Below, piece by piece: positions 32,164 through 41,817 of a DNA stretch of 64,000 nucleotides. The notes under the pieces were generated by a model. That model was not told the DNA's origin and searched no databases. It saw only the letters and a program-made list of their open reading frames with translations. The position numbers were made by a program, and so were the translations under genes. The DNA comes from Enterobacter sp. CC120223-11 (lineage in GTDB: Bacteria; Pseudomonadota; Gammaproteobacteria; Enterobacterales; Enterobacteriaceae), in assembly GCF_900215375.1 (NCBI RefSeq), contig NZ_OBEF01000015.1, forward strand, positions 1-64,000. Direction: 5' to 3'. The stretch's first letter is position 1. The number at the start of each line of letters is the position of its first letter.

Positions 32164-32814
32164 TTATCCCTTCAGCGCCGTCAGTTGGTTAACGTCCAGC
32201 GTGCCGAGCGTGCGCCAGATTTTTCTCACCAGCAGCACCATGACAATCACCGCGAAAATCGCGTCGGTGGCGATACCAATCTCCACCAGCTCCGGCGCTC
32301 TGTGCGCCAGCAGCGCCAGCACCAGGTGCGAACCGTTCTCCATCAGGCAGTAGCCGAACACCTGACGAATGATGTTGCGCTGGGTGACTATGCACAGCAG
32401 CCCCAGCAGGAAGTGGCCAAGGGCTACCGCCAGCGCGGGTTTCAGGTCAAGCAACAGAGGAAGCTGCACCGGGCGCACCACCAGCCAACAGAGCACCACA
32501 ATCACCGCCGCGGCGAGCATCAGCATCACCGGGCTAATCATTGGCGTGTCGGCTTTCGGGTCAGCCAGTTTGCGCAGCGCGAAGCCCATGATCAGCGGCA
32601 CCAGAATGACCTTGGTCAGCAGGGCGCTGAAGGACCACATCAGCAGCTGTTCGGAATCGAGCGTTTGGGACAGAGTGAAGAAAATCAGCACCAGCACCAG
32701 CGACTGCAAAGCGTAAAACCAGCAGGCGCTGCGCGGGCGTTTCGCGCCAATCACCAGCAGTGATGTCACCATCATCAGCCCGGCGAGATTATTGACGAGT
32801 AAGGTTCCGGTCAT
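32164..32814 (-). CDS. hyfE: Hydrogenase-4 membrane subunit HyfE (NuoK-like)
   Basis: A 216-residue membrane protein with several helices. Part of it is related to NuoK, and it has no counterpart in hydrogenase-3, so it marks this operon as hydrogenase-4. The start ATG at 32814 ([15 protein letters not shown]) has AAGGAG at good spacing and gives exactly the E. coli HyfE length. It begins 10 bases after the hyfD stop and ends 4 bases before hyfF. Confidence 0.93.
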   Translation of the reverse strand: MTGTLLVNNLAGLMMVTSLLVIGAKRPRSACWFYALQSLVLVLIFFTLSQTLDSEQLLMWSFSALLTKVILVPLIMGFALRKLADPKADTPMISPVMLMLAAAVIVVLCWLVVRPVQLPLLLDLKPALAVALGHFLLGLLCIVTQRNIIRQVFGYCLMENGSHLVLALLAHRAPELVEIGIATDAIFAVIVMVLLVRKIWRTLGTLDVNQLTALKG

Positions 32815-32824
32815 CGTCGTCTCC

Positions 32825-34267
32825 TTAATTAAGCCACATCGCGGCAATCACGCTGGAACACAGCGACATCACCACCAGCACGACAAGCACCGCGCGCATT
32901 GCCAGCGGCAGCGGCGACATTTCTGCCACTTCCGGGCTCGGCTCGCCCGGCACCACGCGGCCAAACCAGTAAATCAGCCATGCGAAGCTTGCCACCGATT
33001 CCACCAGCGCCAGCACCATCACCGGGATCAGCTCCCAGTGGGCAGATGAGAGCGTGAAGCCTGCGGCAAACACGGGGAATTTACTGAAGAAGCCGTTGAA
33101 CGGCGGTACGCCAGCAATCGCAAGCGCGGCTACGCAAAAACCGATGCCCAACAGCGGGGATTTGCTCATCACGCCGCGCAGCTTCGGCAGCAGACGCGTG
33201 CCGCAGCTGTAGCTGAAGGCACCTGCCACCAGGAAGAACAGGCTTTTGGCAAAGGCGTGGTTGAAGATGTAGGCAATGCCGCCGTCGAGGGCCTGCTTAG
33301 AGCCGAGGGCCGCCATCGAGAGGGCGAGGAACATCCACGCCAGCTGGGTGATGGTCGACCAGGCCAGCAGACGCTTCATGTCCTTCTGCGGCAGGTACAT
33401 CATAAAGCCGTAGATCATGGTGATCGTCGCCATTACGATGCCCACCCAGCCGATAACGTGCGGCACGTTACCGCCTTCCAGGATAGCGCGGGCAAAGATG
33501 TAAACGCCCACTTTCACCATTGAGGCAGCGTGTAAGTAAGCACTCACCGGGGTTGGCGCTTCCATCGCATCAGGCAGCCAGGCCTGCATCGGCAGCTGGG
33601 CTGACTTCCCCCAGGCCGCGAACAGAATGCCGCCGTAGACGATGTAGCTCGCTGAACCCTGCAACTGGCTCAGCGCGCTGAGCGCGAAGGTGCCGGTGTT
33701 AAGGAACAGCGTAGCCGCCGCGAGATACAGGCCAAGCGAAGCCACGTGGGTGATCAGCAGCGCTTTCATTGCCGAACGCTGGGACTTCGGCGTCTGGTAA
33801 TAACCAATCAGCGCCCAGGAGCAGCCCCCGGTGATTTCGAAGAACAGCAGCTGCCCGAGCAGCGTGGAGGAAAGCACCAGCCCCGCCATCGCCCCGATAA
33901 AGATCAGCAAAAACGCGTAGTAGCGGTTGTCGCCGTCATGCGGGTGTTCGCGGTTGCCACGGGTTAAGTAGCCGGTGGAATAGAGGCTTACCAGCAGGCC
34001 GAGGAACACCACGGCAAAGGCTATCAGCGTACTGATGCGGTCAACGGTGAAGCCGAAGAGCGCCACGCCGTGATAGCTGACCAGCGTGTAAGTGGCGTCC
34101 GTTTTGCCGCCTGCCAGAAACTGCCAGCCCAGCACGACGGTGCCCAGCGTGGCGAACAGCGCAAACAGGCTACAGATATTTTTCGCCATCGGCTTCGGCG
34201 AACAGGCCGTCAGCAGCGCGCCTATAAACGGCACCAGCAGGGTCGTCAGCGCGATTTTTTCCATCAT
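32825..34267 (-). CDS. hyfD: Hydrogenase-4 membrane subunit HyfD (NuoL/M/N-like)
   Basis: A 480-residue antiporter-like subunit (E. coli HyfD has 479). The family motifs are LLFFEITGGCSWALIGYYQ, LPMQAWLPDAMEAPTPVSAYLHAASMVKVGVY and KRLLAWSTITQLAW. Two adjacent ATG codons (34267 and 34264) could start it; GGAG lies 10 bases before the first. The open frame upstream overlaps hyfC and is not used. HyfD has no hydrogenase-3 equivalent. Confidence 0.93.
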   Translation of the reverse strand: MMEKIALTTLLVPFIGALLTACSPKPMAKNICSLFALFATLGTVVLGWQFLAGGKTDATYTLVSYHGVALFGFTVDRISTLIAFAVVFLGLLVSLYSTGYLTRGNREHPHDGDNRYYAFLLIFIGAMAGLVLSSTLLGQLLFFEITGGCSWALIGYYQTPKSQRSAMKALLITHVASLGLYLAAATLFLNTGTFALSALSQLQGSASYIVYGGILFAAWGKSAQLPMQAWLPDAMEAPTPVSAYLHAASMVKVGVYIFARAILEGGNVPHVIGWVGIVMATITMIYGFMMYLPQKDMKRLLAWSTITQLAWMFLALSMAALGSKQALDGGIAYIFNHAFAKSLFFLVAGAFSYSCGTRLLPKLRGVMSKSPLLGIGFCVAALAIAGVPPFNGFFSKFPVFAAGFTLSSAHWELIPVMVLALVESVASFAWLIYWFGRVVPGEPSPEVAEMSPLPLAMRAVLVVLVVMSLCSSVIAAMWLN

Positions 34268-34280
34268 TTCTCGGCGCTCC

Positions 34281-35231
34281 TTACAGACCGGTGAAATAGA
34301 AGACGAAGGCCAGCGCCGCGACGCCGAACCCAAGCCAGGTGACGTGATGCGTCAGCAGGAAGCGGCCGCGCGCCAGCGAGTTCTCCACCAGCGACGCCAG
34401 CACGAACACCACCAGCAGCTTGACGATTGTCACCACCAGCGCCAGCAGCAGCGCTGAAGGGCTGAGGCTTGCGGCCTTGCCAAACGGAATGAAGACCGCG
34501 AGGAACATCTCCGCCACCACAACCTGCTTCAGGCCAATTCCCCACTTCACAAGCGCGAAGTCGGAGCCGGAATATTCGGTCAATGGCCCTTCCTGAAGCT
34601 CCTGCTCCGCTTCGGCGACGTCGAACGGAATCTTGCCCATCTCAATGAATGAAGCGAAACCACAGGCGAGGAACGCCATAAAGATGGCGAGCGGTGAACT
34701 CCAGCCTTCGGAGAGCGCCGCGCTGATGGTGCCAATGTTGGTTGAGCCAACAATCAGCGCCACCACCAGCAGGCCGAGGATCAGAATCGGCTCCACCAGG
34801 ATGCCCAGCGTCAGCTCGCGGCTGGCACCGATGCCCGCAAAGGGCGAGCTGCTGTCGAGCCCGGAAAGTGCAAAGAAGAAGCGGAACAGCGCGAACAGGT
34901 ACAGCAGGGTGATCAGATCCCCTGCTCCACCGAACGGCGAAGTCTGCGTGAACACCGGCAGCGCCATCGCCACCAGCAGCATGCTGCTGAGCAGCACCCA
35001 CGGCATGATGCGGAACATCGCCCCGGAGTGATCCGGGCCGACCGGCTGGCGCTTGAGCAGCTTCACCAGGTCGCGATAGTCCTGCATGATGCCGGGCCCA
35101 CGGCGCGAGTGCATGCGCGCGCGGATCTGACGGGAAATGCCGGTCAGCAGCGGCGTCAGCGCCAGCAAAATGGCGGCCTGAATCACGGCGAACAGCCCCA
35201 TGCCCCACTCTGGCGTTTGTTGGATTACCAT
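34281..35231 (-). CDS. hyfC: Hydrogenase-4 membrane subunit HyfC (NuoH-like)
   Basis: A 316-residue polytopic subunit that anchors the soluble hydrogenase arm to the membrane, related to NuoH and HycD. Typical motifs are GISRQIRARMHSRRGPGIMQDYRDLVKLL near residue 35 and IPFDVAEAEQELQEGPLTEYSG near residue 205, the latter facing the hydrogenase module. The length matches E. coli HyfC (315). It starts 10 bases after the hyfB stop. Confidence 0.94.
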   Translation of the reverse strand: MVIQQTPEWGMGLFAVIQAAILLALTPLLTGISRQIRARMHSRRGPGIMQDYRDLVKLLKRQPVGPDHSGAMFRIMPWVLLSSMLLVAMALPVFTQTSPFGGAGDLITLLYLFALFRFFFALSGLDSSSPFAGIGASRELTLGILVEPILILGLLVVALIVGSTNIGTISAALSEGWSSPLAIFMAFLACGFASFIEMGKIPFDVAEAEQELQEGPLTEYSGSDFALVKWGIGLKQVVVAEMFLAVFIPFGKAASLSPSALLLALVVTIVKLLVVFVLASLVENSLARGRFLLTHHVTWLGFGVAALAFVFYFTGL

Positions 35232-35241
35232 CTCACTCTCC

Positions 35242-37257
35242 TCACAGGGCCACGGTCAGTAACAGGACCACCAGCGCCACCACCACGTACAGGCAGTAGA
35301 GGCGGAAGTCCCCGCTCTGCATCCGCTGGATGCCCAAACCGGCGCGCTGAACAAGGCGTACCAGCGGCCAGATAATGCGTTCATCCCAGAACGGCTCGAC
35401 CGCAGCAGCACCGTCGGTGACTTTGGTCAGGCTGCGCCCGAGCGCTTCAGAAGGGTCAAGCTGCTTGCGCATCCGGTACAGCGGGCCAAACATCACGCGC
35501 AGTGGCTGAGTGAAGCTGCCTGCGGAAGCAGACATCTCCTGCTCCCAGCCGTAGCCGCACGCCCACGGCGTACCCTTGCGGCGAAACGCCCCGCGATCGC
35601 CACGCAGCACCCACCATACCGCCAGCGGCAGCAACGGCAGGCCAAGCAGCAACAGGAAGGAGACAGCCGGAGAGAGCATGGCCTGAGCGCTGTTACCCGG
35701 CTGGAGCAGCGCATTATTCGCCACAACCAGTTCCGGCGCATGGGCCAGAGAACTCGCCACTTTTGCCAACACAGGTGCGGCAACAGATGCGCCTACGCCC
35801 AGCGCCACGCACAGCAGCGCCATGACGATCATCGCCGCCGTCATCGGCCACGGCACTTCACGCGCGTGTTCCGCTTTTTCGCTGCGGGCCCCGCCACAGA
35901 AGCTGATGCCGTAAACTTTGACGAAGCACATCGCCGCCAGCGCGCCGGTGATGGCGAGCATCACGATGGCAATCGGCCCGGCGAGACGCATGGCGAAATC
36001 ACCGTCGTGGCTCATGGTGAACAGGGACTGGTAGGTGAACCACTCGCTGACGAAGCCGTTCAGCGGCGGCAGTGCGGAAATCGACATACAGCCAATCAGG
36101 AACGCGGTGCCGGTGAGCGGCATCAGCTTCGCAAGGCCGCCCATTTTCTCCATGTCGCGAGTGTGAACGCGGAAAATCACCGCGCCCGCGCCGAGGAACA
36201 GCAGGCCTTTGAACAGCGCGTGGTTGAGCAGGTGGAACAGCGCCCCGAGCAGGCCAACGGTCGCCAGCAGAGGGTGATGCGTGGCAATACCGACCATGCC
36301 GACGCCGACGCCCATCAAAATGATGCCGATGTTCTCCACGGTGTGCCATGCCAGCAGGCGTTTGATGTCATGCTCAGCCAGCGCGTAGAGCACGCCCAGC
36401 ACCGAAGACACCGCGCCGAACGCCAGCACCATAATGCCCCACCAGCTCTCGGTGGCACCGAGCAGGTCGACACCCACTTTGATGATCCCAAAGATACCGA
36501 TTTTCACCATCACGCCGGACATCAGCGCCGAAGCGTGTGACGGTGCCGCCGGGTGCGCGCGCGGCAGCCAGCTGTGCAGGGGCAGCATCCCCGCCTTCGC
36601 GCCGAAGCCCAGGAAGGCAAGCACAAAGACGATGGAGGCCATCAGCGGCGAGAGGTGCAGCTGGCGGAAGGATTCAAACTCCAGGCTACCGCTTTCGCGC
36701 CACATCAGGAAGAAGGCCACCATGATCAGCACCGACCCGGCGTGGGCAATAAAGAAGTAAAGCAGCCCGGCCTTGATTGACTCTTCGCTCTGATCGGCAA
36801 TGACCAGGAACCACGAGGCCAGCGACATCATCTCGAACAGGATGATGAACCAGAAGCCGTTGTCCATCACCACCAGCCCGACCATCGAGGCGATAAACAG
36901 GTTCATAAAGAAGCCCATCGACGCCGCGCCTTTGCCGAGATATTCCTGCATATAGGAGAGCGAATAGAGCGCGCAGAGCGTTACGAGCAGAGAGATTACC
37001 GTCACCATAAAGGCGGCAAGGCTGTCCATGCGTACGCTAAAGGCGGCGAAGTCGAACGGCCCGGCGGCGACCCAGGTTTGTACCTCACCGCTGAACAGCA
37101 CAGGCACGGCGCTGCACAATCCGAGCAGCCCGCCGAGCATGGCGCCAATACCCGCCACGCGGATCGCCAGGGTTTCGTTTTTCGGCAGCAGCAGCGAAAT
37201 CACGCCGCTGACGACATACAGCGCCAGCGACCACGTCAGTAATTGCAGTGAATCCAT
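35242..37257 (-). CDS. hyfB: Hydrogenase-4 membrane subunit HyfB (NuoL-like)
   Basis: The largest antiporter-like subunit, 671 residues (E. coli HyfB 672). Family motifs are FWFIILFEMMSLASWFLV, LPLHSWLPRAHPAAPSHASALMSGVMVKIGI and RLLAWHTVENIGII. It is the HycC counterpart. The hyfA stop and hyfB start share one base (TGATG). A C-terminal extension beyond the core, with a further helix at the end (LYCLYVVVALVVLLL), is typical. Confidence 0.94.
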   Translation of the reverse strand: MDSLQLLTWSLALYVVSGVISLLLPKNETLAIRVAGIGAMLGGLLGLCSAVPVLFSGEVQTWVAAGPFDFAAFSVRMDSLAAFMVTVISLLVTLCALYSLSYMQEYLGKGAASMGFFMNLFIASMVGLVVMDNGFWFIILFEMMSLASWFLVIADQSEESIKAGLLYFFIAHAGSVLIMVAFFLMWRESGSLEFESFRQLHLSPLMASIVFVLAFLGFGAKAGMLPLHSWLPRAHPAAPSHASALMSGVMVKIGIFGIIKVGVDLLGATESWWGIMVLAFGAVSSVLGVLYALAEHDIKRLLAWHTVENIGIILMGVGVGMVGIATHHPLLATVGLLGALFHLLNHALFKGLLFLGAGAVIFRVHTRDMEKMGGLAKLMPLTGTAFLIGCMSISALPPLNGFVSEWFTYQSLFTMSHDGDFAMRLAGPIAIVMLAITGALAAMCFVKVYGISFCGGARSEKAEHAREVPWPMTAAMIVMALLCVALGVGASVAAPVLAKVASSLAHAPELVVANNALLQPGNSAQAMLSPAVSFLLLLGLPLLPLAVWWVLRGDRGAFRRKGTPWACGYGWEQEMSASAGSFTQPLRVMFGPLYRMRKQLDPSEALGRSLTKVTDGAAAVEPFWDERIIWPLVRLVQRAGLGIQRMQSGDFRLYCLYVVVALVVLLLTVAL

Positions 37258-37874
37258 CAGTTTTGCTCCCCGGTCTGGTTGCGCCCCGGTAAGGTTTCCG
37301 GCATCGACAGCGCCGTTTGCGCCCTTCGCTGTTTCATCTGCGCTTCCACGGATTTCGGCTCAACCAGGTGCAGCGTCTTCGTCGGACAGGCGCGCACGCA
37401 GGCCGGGCCTTCCGGCAGGAAGTTGCACAGGTCGCACTTCACCGCCACGGCGCGCACGCCCGCGTTCCAGCTGAGGAAAGGATCCATGCTGTCGGCGCTG
37501 ACGGGCACGTCGCTGAGCATGGAGGCTGGCACGAAGTGTTCGTACTGCTTCGGCACATTCAGCGGCGTACTGCCCGCAGGCGTAATCGCCCCAAACGGGC
37601 AAACCAGGCCGCAGAGCTTGCAGCCGATGCAGAGGCTTTCGTTGATTTGCACGCTGTCGCCTTCAAGGGCGATAGCGTTGACCGGACACACCCTTTTACA
37701 CGGCGCGTCTTCGCAATGACGACACAACACCGGGGCGGTGTGGTCGCCGGTGCGTGCCATCGTGAGCCTGGGGTGCTGCTGGAGCCCCTCGGCTTTATGG
37801 ACATCAGAGCAGGCTGCCAGGCAGGTGTTGCATCCGATGCACCATTGAGGATCCGCAATTACAAAGCGGTTCAT
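37257..37874 (-). CDS. hyfA: Hydrogenase-4 iron-sulfur subunit HyfA
   Basis: A 205-residue four-cluster ferredoxin, the same length as E. coli HyfA, that would link formate dehydrogenase to the hydrogenase (as HycB does). Cluster motifs are CIGCNTCLAAC, CRHCEDAPCKRVCP, CIGCKLCGLVCP and CDLCNFLPEGPACVRACP. A sigma-54 promoter with a perfect core lies 43 bases upstream. It is the first gene of the operon. No hycA-like gene is present before it, unlike the E. coli hyc operon. Confidence 0.94.
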   Translation of the reverse strand: MNRFVIADPQWCIGCNTCLAACSDVHKAEGLQQHPRLTMARTGDHTAPVLCRHCEDAPCKRVCPVNAIALEGDSVQINESLCIGCKLCGLVCPFGAITPAGSTPLNVPKQYEHFVPASMLSDVPVSADSMDPFLSWNAGVRAVAVKCDLCNFLPEGPACVRACPTKTLHLVEPKSVEAQMKQRRAQTALSMPETLPGRNQTGEQN

Positions 37875-37916
37875 GGTGATTCCTCGTGAGCTGAAGAAAA
37901 TTATCCCGCTTGTTTA

Positions 37917-37931
37917 GCAAATTGCGTGCCA
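37917..37931 (-). promoter_or_regulatory. Sigma-54 promoter of the hyf operon
   Basis: The minus strand reads TGGCACGCAATTTGC, an exact match to TGGCAC-N5-TTGC, placed 43 bases upstream of hyfA. Confidence 0.9.
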
Positions 37932-37987
37932 TCTAATTATTTCCATATAAAACAAAGCATTAAAATAAATCATGCTGCAAGCGTCGC

Positions 37988-38097
37988 TGTCATCGTCAGC
38001 CTGATGACGATTGTGACGATCGTCGCAGGCATCGGCGTTTCATCAGGCCGTCATTAGTGGCGAAGCGTCGTCAATAATGTCATTCCATCAATGACGA
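37988..38097. promoter_or_regulatory. Shared FhlA/HyfR-type activating region between hyfA and hypA
   Basis: Several TGACGA/TCGTCA half-sites are packed between two divergent sigma-54 promoters. The left group has TGTCATCGTCA (37988-37998) facing TGATGACGATTG and another GTGACGATCGTCG. The right group has GTCGTCA (38067-38073) facing TGACGA (38092-38097). The arm TGTCATCGTCA is the same as in the hydN site. The 37875-38184 interval (310 bases) holds these control elements and no gene. Confidence 0.65.
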
Positions 38098-38134
38098 AAA
38101 GATAAATACCAATAAAAATCAACACCATAAAAAA

Positions 38135-38149
38135 TGGCCTGCTTATTGC
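38135..38149 (+). promoter_or_regulatory. Sigma-54 promoter of the hyp operon
   Basis: TGGCCT-N5-TTGC has the GG and GC elements at correct spacing, 36 bases before the hypA start codon. The E. coli hyp operon has a sigma-54 promoter at the same place. Confidence 0.85.
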
Positions 38150-38184
38150 TAAGCAAGGCGGAGAGAAAACCAACGAGAGACGTT

Positions 38185-38535
38185 ATGCACGAGATCACTC
38201 TTTGTCAGCGGGCGCTGGAGATTGTGGAACAGCAGGCGGCCGCCAACGGTGCCACCCGCGTGACGGCGGTCTGGCTGAAAGTGGGCGCATTTTCCTGCGT
38301 GGAGCCCTCCGCCGTGAGCTTCTGTTTCGAGATGGTCTGCCGCGGCACGATTGCCGAAGGGTGCCAGCTGCATATTGAAGAGCAGAAAGCGGAGTGCTGG
38401 TGCCCGGCGTGCCAGGACTATGTGCAGCTGCTTTCGCAGCACGTTCGCCTCTGTCCGCAGTGCGGCAGTAACCAGTTACGTATTGTCGCTGATGACGGCT
38501 TCCAGATTCAGCGTATCGAAGTCATTGAGGAATAA
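38185..38535 (+). CDS. hypA: Nickel chaperone HypA
   Basis: HypA binds nickel through its N-terminal MHE motif and works with HypB to load it into the hydrogenase large subunit. The 116-residue protein has the zinc site CPAC/CPQC near residues 73-93. The ATG at 38185 gives the MHEITLCQRAL start and the E. coli length; the open frame upstream covers the sigma-54 promoter and is not coding. It is first in the hypABCDE-fhlA unit. Confidence 0.96.
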   Translation: MHEITLCQRALEIVEQQAAANGATRVTAVWLKVGAFSCVEPSAVSFCFEMVCRGTIAEGCQLHIEEQKAECWCPACQDYVQLLSQHVRLCPQCGSNQLRIVADDGFQIQRIEVIEE

Positions 38536-38538
38536 GGT

Positions 38539-39408
38539 ATGTGTACAACCTGTGGCTGCGCGGATGGCAATCGCTATATAGAAGGCGATGAGCACAATCC
38601 GCATTCAGCCTTTCGCGGCGCGCCCTTTTCGCCCGCATCACGCCCGGCCATGACCATCACCGGCATCAAATCCGATTTCACGCCGCAGCAGTCGGAAGGC
38701 GGCGATTTGCATTACGGCCACGGCGAAGCGGGCACTCATGCGCCCGGCATGAGCCAGCGCAAAATGCTGGAAGTTGAAATCGACGTTCTGGAGAAAAACA
38801 ACCAGCTCGCCGCCCGCAACCGCGCGCGTTTCGCCGCCCGCGACCTGCTGGTATTGAACCTGGTGTCGAGCCCCGGCTCCGGGAAAACCACCCTGCTCAC
38901 CGAAACGCTGATGCGCCTGAAAGGCCAGCTATCGTGTGCCGTGATTGAAGGCGATCAGCAGACGGTCAACGACGCTGCCCGCATTCGTGCCACCGGCACG
39001 CCAGCGATTCAGGTCAACACGGGTAAAGGGTGCCATCTCGACGCGCAAATGATTGCCGATGCCGCCCCGCGCCTCCCGCTCGACGATAACGGCATTCTGT
39101 TTATCGAAAACGTCGGCAACCTGGTGTGTCCGGCAAGTTTCGATCTTGGTGAGAAACACAAGGTCGCGGTGCTCTCCGTCACCGAAGGGGAAGACAAGCC
39201 GCTGAAATATCCGCAGATGTTTGCCGCCGCTTCTCTGATGTTACTCAACAAAGTCGATCTGCTGCCGTACCTGAATTTCGATGTCGACCAGTGCCTGGCG
39301 TACGCCCGGGAAGTGAACCCGAGCATTGAAACGATCCTTGTCTCCGCCACCAGCGGCGAAGGCATGGATAAGTGGCTGGCCTGGCTGGAGACGCAACGAT
39401 GTGCATAG
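38539..39408 (+). CDS. hypB: Hydrogenase nickel-incorporation GTPase HypB
   Basis: HypB uses GTP to drive nickel insertion. The 289-residue protein begins MCTTCGC, the high-affinity nickel site (C2, C5, C7) found in E. coli HypB. The P-loop is [26 protein letters not shown] follows with the interface metal site, and NKVDLLPY is the base-recognition motif. No long histidine-rich stretch is present, so it is a nickel inserter more than a store. It overlaps hypC by 10 bases. Confidence 0.96.
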   Translation: MCTTCGCADGNRYIEGDEHNPHSAFRGAPFSPASRPAMTITGIKSDFTPQQSEGGDLHYGHGEAGTHAPGMSQRKMLEVEIDVLEKNNQLAARNRARFAARDLLVLNLVSSPGSGKTTLLTETLMRLKGQLSCAVIEGDQQTVNDAARIRATGTPAIQVNTGKGCHLDAQMIADAAPRLPLDDNGILFIENVGNLVCPASFDLGEKHKVAVLSVTEGEDKPLKYPQMFAAASLMLLNKVDLLPYLNFDVDQCLAYAREVNPSIETILVSATSGEGMDKWLAWLETQRCA

Positions 39409-39671
39409 GCGTTCCGGGGCAGATCTGCGCCATTGACGGCAATCAGGCCAAAGTGGACGTCTGCGGCATTCAACGCGACGTAGACCTGACGCTGGTTGGC
39501 GCGGCAGATGAACAAGGGCAATCCCGCATGGGCCAGTGGGTGCTGGTGCACGTCGGTTTCGCCATGAGCGTGATCGATGAAGCCGAAGCCCGCGACACGC
39601 TGGCGGCGTTGCAGAATATGTTTGACGTCGAACCGGACGTCGGCGCGCTGATGTGGGGCGAGGAACGCTGA
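39399..39671 (+). CDS. hypC: Hydrogenase maturation chaperone HypC
   Basis: HypC is a 90-residue chaperone that holds the Fe(CN)2CO unit with HypD and passes it to the large-subunit precursor. The invariant N-terminal MCIGVPGQI gives Cys2, the iron ligand. I chose the ATG at 39399 because the conserved cysteine must follow the start. It overlaps the hypB end by 10 bases, and its stop shares a base with the hypD start. Confidence 0.95.
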   Translation: MCIGVPGQICAIDGNQAKVDVCGIQRDVDLTLVGAADEQGQSRMGQWVLVHVGFAMSVIDEAEARDTLAALQNMFDVEPDVGALMWGEER

Positions 39672-40792
39672 TGCGCTTTGTTGATGAATACCGCGAGCCG
39701 GAGCAGGTGATGCAGCTGATTGCTCACCTGAAAAACAGAGCGCCGCTCCTGCCCTACAGCAGCGAACGTCCGCTGCGGATTATGGAAGTGTGCGGCGGGC
39801 ACACACACGCCATTTTCCGTTTTGGGCTCGACCAGCTCCTGCCGGACAACATTGAATTTATCCACGGTCCGGGCTGCCCGGTTTGTGTATTGCCGATGGG
39901 CCGCATTGATACCTGTATTGATATCGCGAGCCATCGGGAAGTCATTTTTTGCACCTTCGGCGATGCCATGCGCGTGCCGGGCAAGAACGGCTCGCTGATG
40001 CAGGCCAAAGCGCGCGGGGCAGATATCCGCATTATTTATTCGCCGATGGATGCCCTGCGGCTGGCGGCTGAAAACCCGGCGCACAAAGTGGTGTTCTTTG
40101 GCCTGGGCTTCGAAACCACCATGCCAGCCACCGCTATAACGCTGAAGCAGGCGAAGGCACAAAACCTGACCAATTTTTTCTTTTTCTGTCAGCACATCAC
40201 GCTTATCCCGACGCTGAAAAGCCTGCTCGAACAGCCGGACAACAGCATTGATGCCTTCCTGGCACCCGGTCACGTCAGCATGGTGATTGGCACGGAAAGT
40301 TACGATTTTATCGCCCGCGATTTTCACCGCCCGCTGGTGGTGGCCGGATTTGAGCCCCTCGATCTGCTACAGGGCGTGAGCATGCTCGTGGAGCAGAAGA
40401 TTGCTGGCGTGAGCCACGTCGATAATCAGTATCGCCGCGTGGTGCCGGATGCCGGAAACGCGCTGGCACAGGCGGCCATCGCCGAAGTGTTTACCGTCAA
40501 TGGCGACAGCGAATGGCGCGGGCTGGGCGTGATTGCCGAATCCGGCGTGGCGCTCAGTGCCGACTACCAGCGCTTCGATGCCGAGGCGCATTTCCAGCCG
40601 CAGCGGCGCGAAGTCAGCGACGACCCGCGCGCACGCTGCGGCGAGGTGCTCACCGGGCGCTGCAAGCCTCATCAGTGCCCGCTGTTTGGCACAACCTGCA
40701 ATCCGCAAAGCGCCTTTGGCGCACTGATGGTCTCCTCCGAAGGCGCGTGTGCGGCATGGTATCAGTATCGAAGTCAGGAAGGTGAACAATGA
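39671..40792 (+). CDS. hypD: Hydrogenase maturation protein HypD
   Basis: HypD is an iron-sulfur scaffold on which the Fe(CN)2CO group is assembled with HypC and HypE. At 373 residues from the ATG at 39671 it equals E. coli HypD. Key motifs are CGGHTH (near residue 41, with iron-binding cysteine), GPGCPVCVLP (near 66) and the C-terminal cluster ligands in CGEVL and CPLFGTTCNP. Its end overlaps hypE as ATGA. Confidence 0.96.
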   Translation: MRFVDEYREPEQVMQLIAHLKNRAPLLPYSSERPLRIMEVCGGHTHAIFRFGLDQLLPDNIEFIHGPGCPVCVLPMGRIDTCIDIASHREVIFCTFGDAMRVPGKNGSLMQAKARGADIRIIYSPMDALRLAAENPAHKVVFFGLGFETTMPATAITLKQAKAQNLTNFFFFCQHITLIPTLKSLLEQPDNSIDAFLAPGHVSMVIGTESYDFIARDFHRPLVVAGFEPLDLLQGVSMLVEQKIAGVSHVDNQYRRVVPDAGNALAQAAIAEVFTVNGDSEWRGLGVIAESGVALSADYQRFDAEAHFQPQRREVSDDPRARCGEVLTGRCKPHQCPLFGTTCNPQSAFGALMVSSEGACAAWYQYRSQEGEQ

Positions 40793-41799
40793 AAACGGTG
40801 CAACTTGCCCACGGCAGCGGCGGCCAGGCGATGCAGCAGCTGATTGGCGACCTGTTTATGCAGGCATTTCGTAACCCATGGCTTGAGGAGCAGGAAGATC
40901 AGGCGCGCATCGATCTTGCCACGCTCACTGCCAGCGGCGATCGCCTCGCCTTCTCCACCGACAGTTACATCATCGACCCGCTGTTCTTCCCCGGCGGCGA
41001 TATCGGCAAACTCGCCGTGTGCGGCACCGCCAACGACGTTGCCGTCAGCGGCGCTATCCCGCGCTATCTCTCCTGCGGTTTTATCCTTGAAGAAGGGCTG
41101 GAGATGACGCTGCTGGAGAATGTCGTCAACAGCATGGCGCAGACCGCCAGAGCCGCCGACATCGCCATCGTCACTGGTGACACCAAAGTGGTACCGCGCG
41201 GTGCCGCCGACAAACTCTTTATCAACACCGCAGGCATCGGGGCGATCCCCGCAGAGATTCACTGGGGTGCGCAGCAGCTCCAGCCGGGCGATGTGCTGCT
41301 GGTGAGCGGCACGCTCGGCGACCACGGCGCCGCCATCCTCAATTTACGCGAGCAGTTGGGCCTGGATGGCGATCTGCAAAGCGACTGCGCGGTGCTCACG
41401 CCGCTGATTCAGACGTTGCGTGCCATTCCGGGCGTGAAGGCCCTCCGTGATGCGACAAGAGGCGGCGTAAATGCCGTCGCCCACGAATTTGCTGCTGCCA
41501 GCGGCTGCGGCGTGATGCTGCATGAGGCGCGTCTGCCGATTAAAAGCGCCGTGCGCGGCGTCTGCGAACTGCTGGGCCTTGATGCGCTGAACTTTGCCAA
41601 CGAAGGCAAGCTGGTTATCGGCGTATCCGCAGAAGCAGCCGAACAGGCGCTAACGCTGCTTCGGGCACATCCGCTGGGCCGCGATGCCGCCATGATTGGC
41701 GAGATCGTTGAACGTCGGGGCGTGCATCTGACCGGGCTGTACGGCGTACGACGCACGCTCGATTTGCCTCACTCTGAGCCGCTGCCGCGGATCTGCTGA
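40789..41799 (+). CDS. hypE: Hydrogenase maturation protein HypE
   Basis: HypE dehydrates the carbamoyl group delivered by HypF to a thiocyanate on its C-terminal cysteine, the donor of CN. The 336-residue PurM-like protein starts MKTVQLAHGSGGQAM and ends PLPRIC, so the essential terminal Cys336 is present. ATP-binding motifs FSTDSYIIDPLFFPGGDIG and CGTANDVAVSGA are intact. fhlA follows after 18 bases. Confidence 0.96.
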   Translation: MKTVQLAHGSGGQAMQQLIGDLFMQAFRNPWLEEQEDQARIDLATLTASGDRLAFSTDSYIIDPLFFPGGDIGKLAVCGTANDVAVSGAIPRYLSCGFILEEGLEMTLLENVVNSMAQTARAADIAIVTGDTKVVPRGAADKLFINTAGIGAIPAEIHWGAQQLQPGDVLLVSGTLGDHGAAILNLREQLGLDGDLQSDCAVLTPLIQTLRAIPGVKALRDATRGGVNAVAHEFAAASGCGVMLHEARLPIKSAVRGVCELLGLDALNFANEGKLVIGVSAEAAEQALTLLRAHPLGRDAAMIGEIVERRGVHLTGLYGVRRTLDLPHSEPLPRIC

Positions 41800-41817
41800 G
41801 CCATCAGGAAAAACGCT

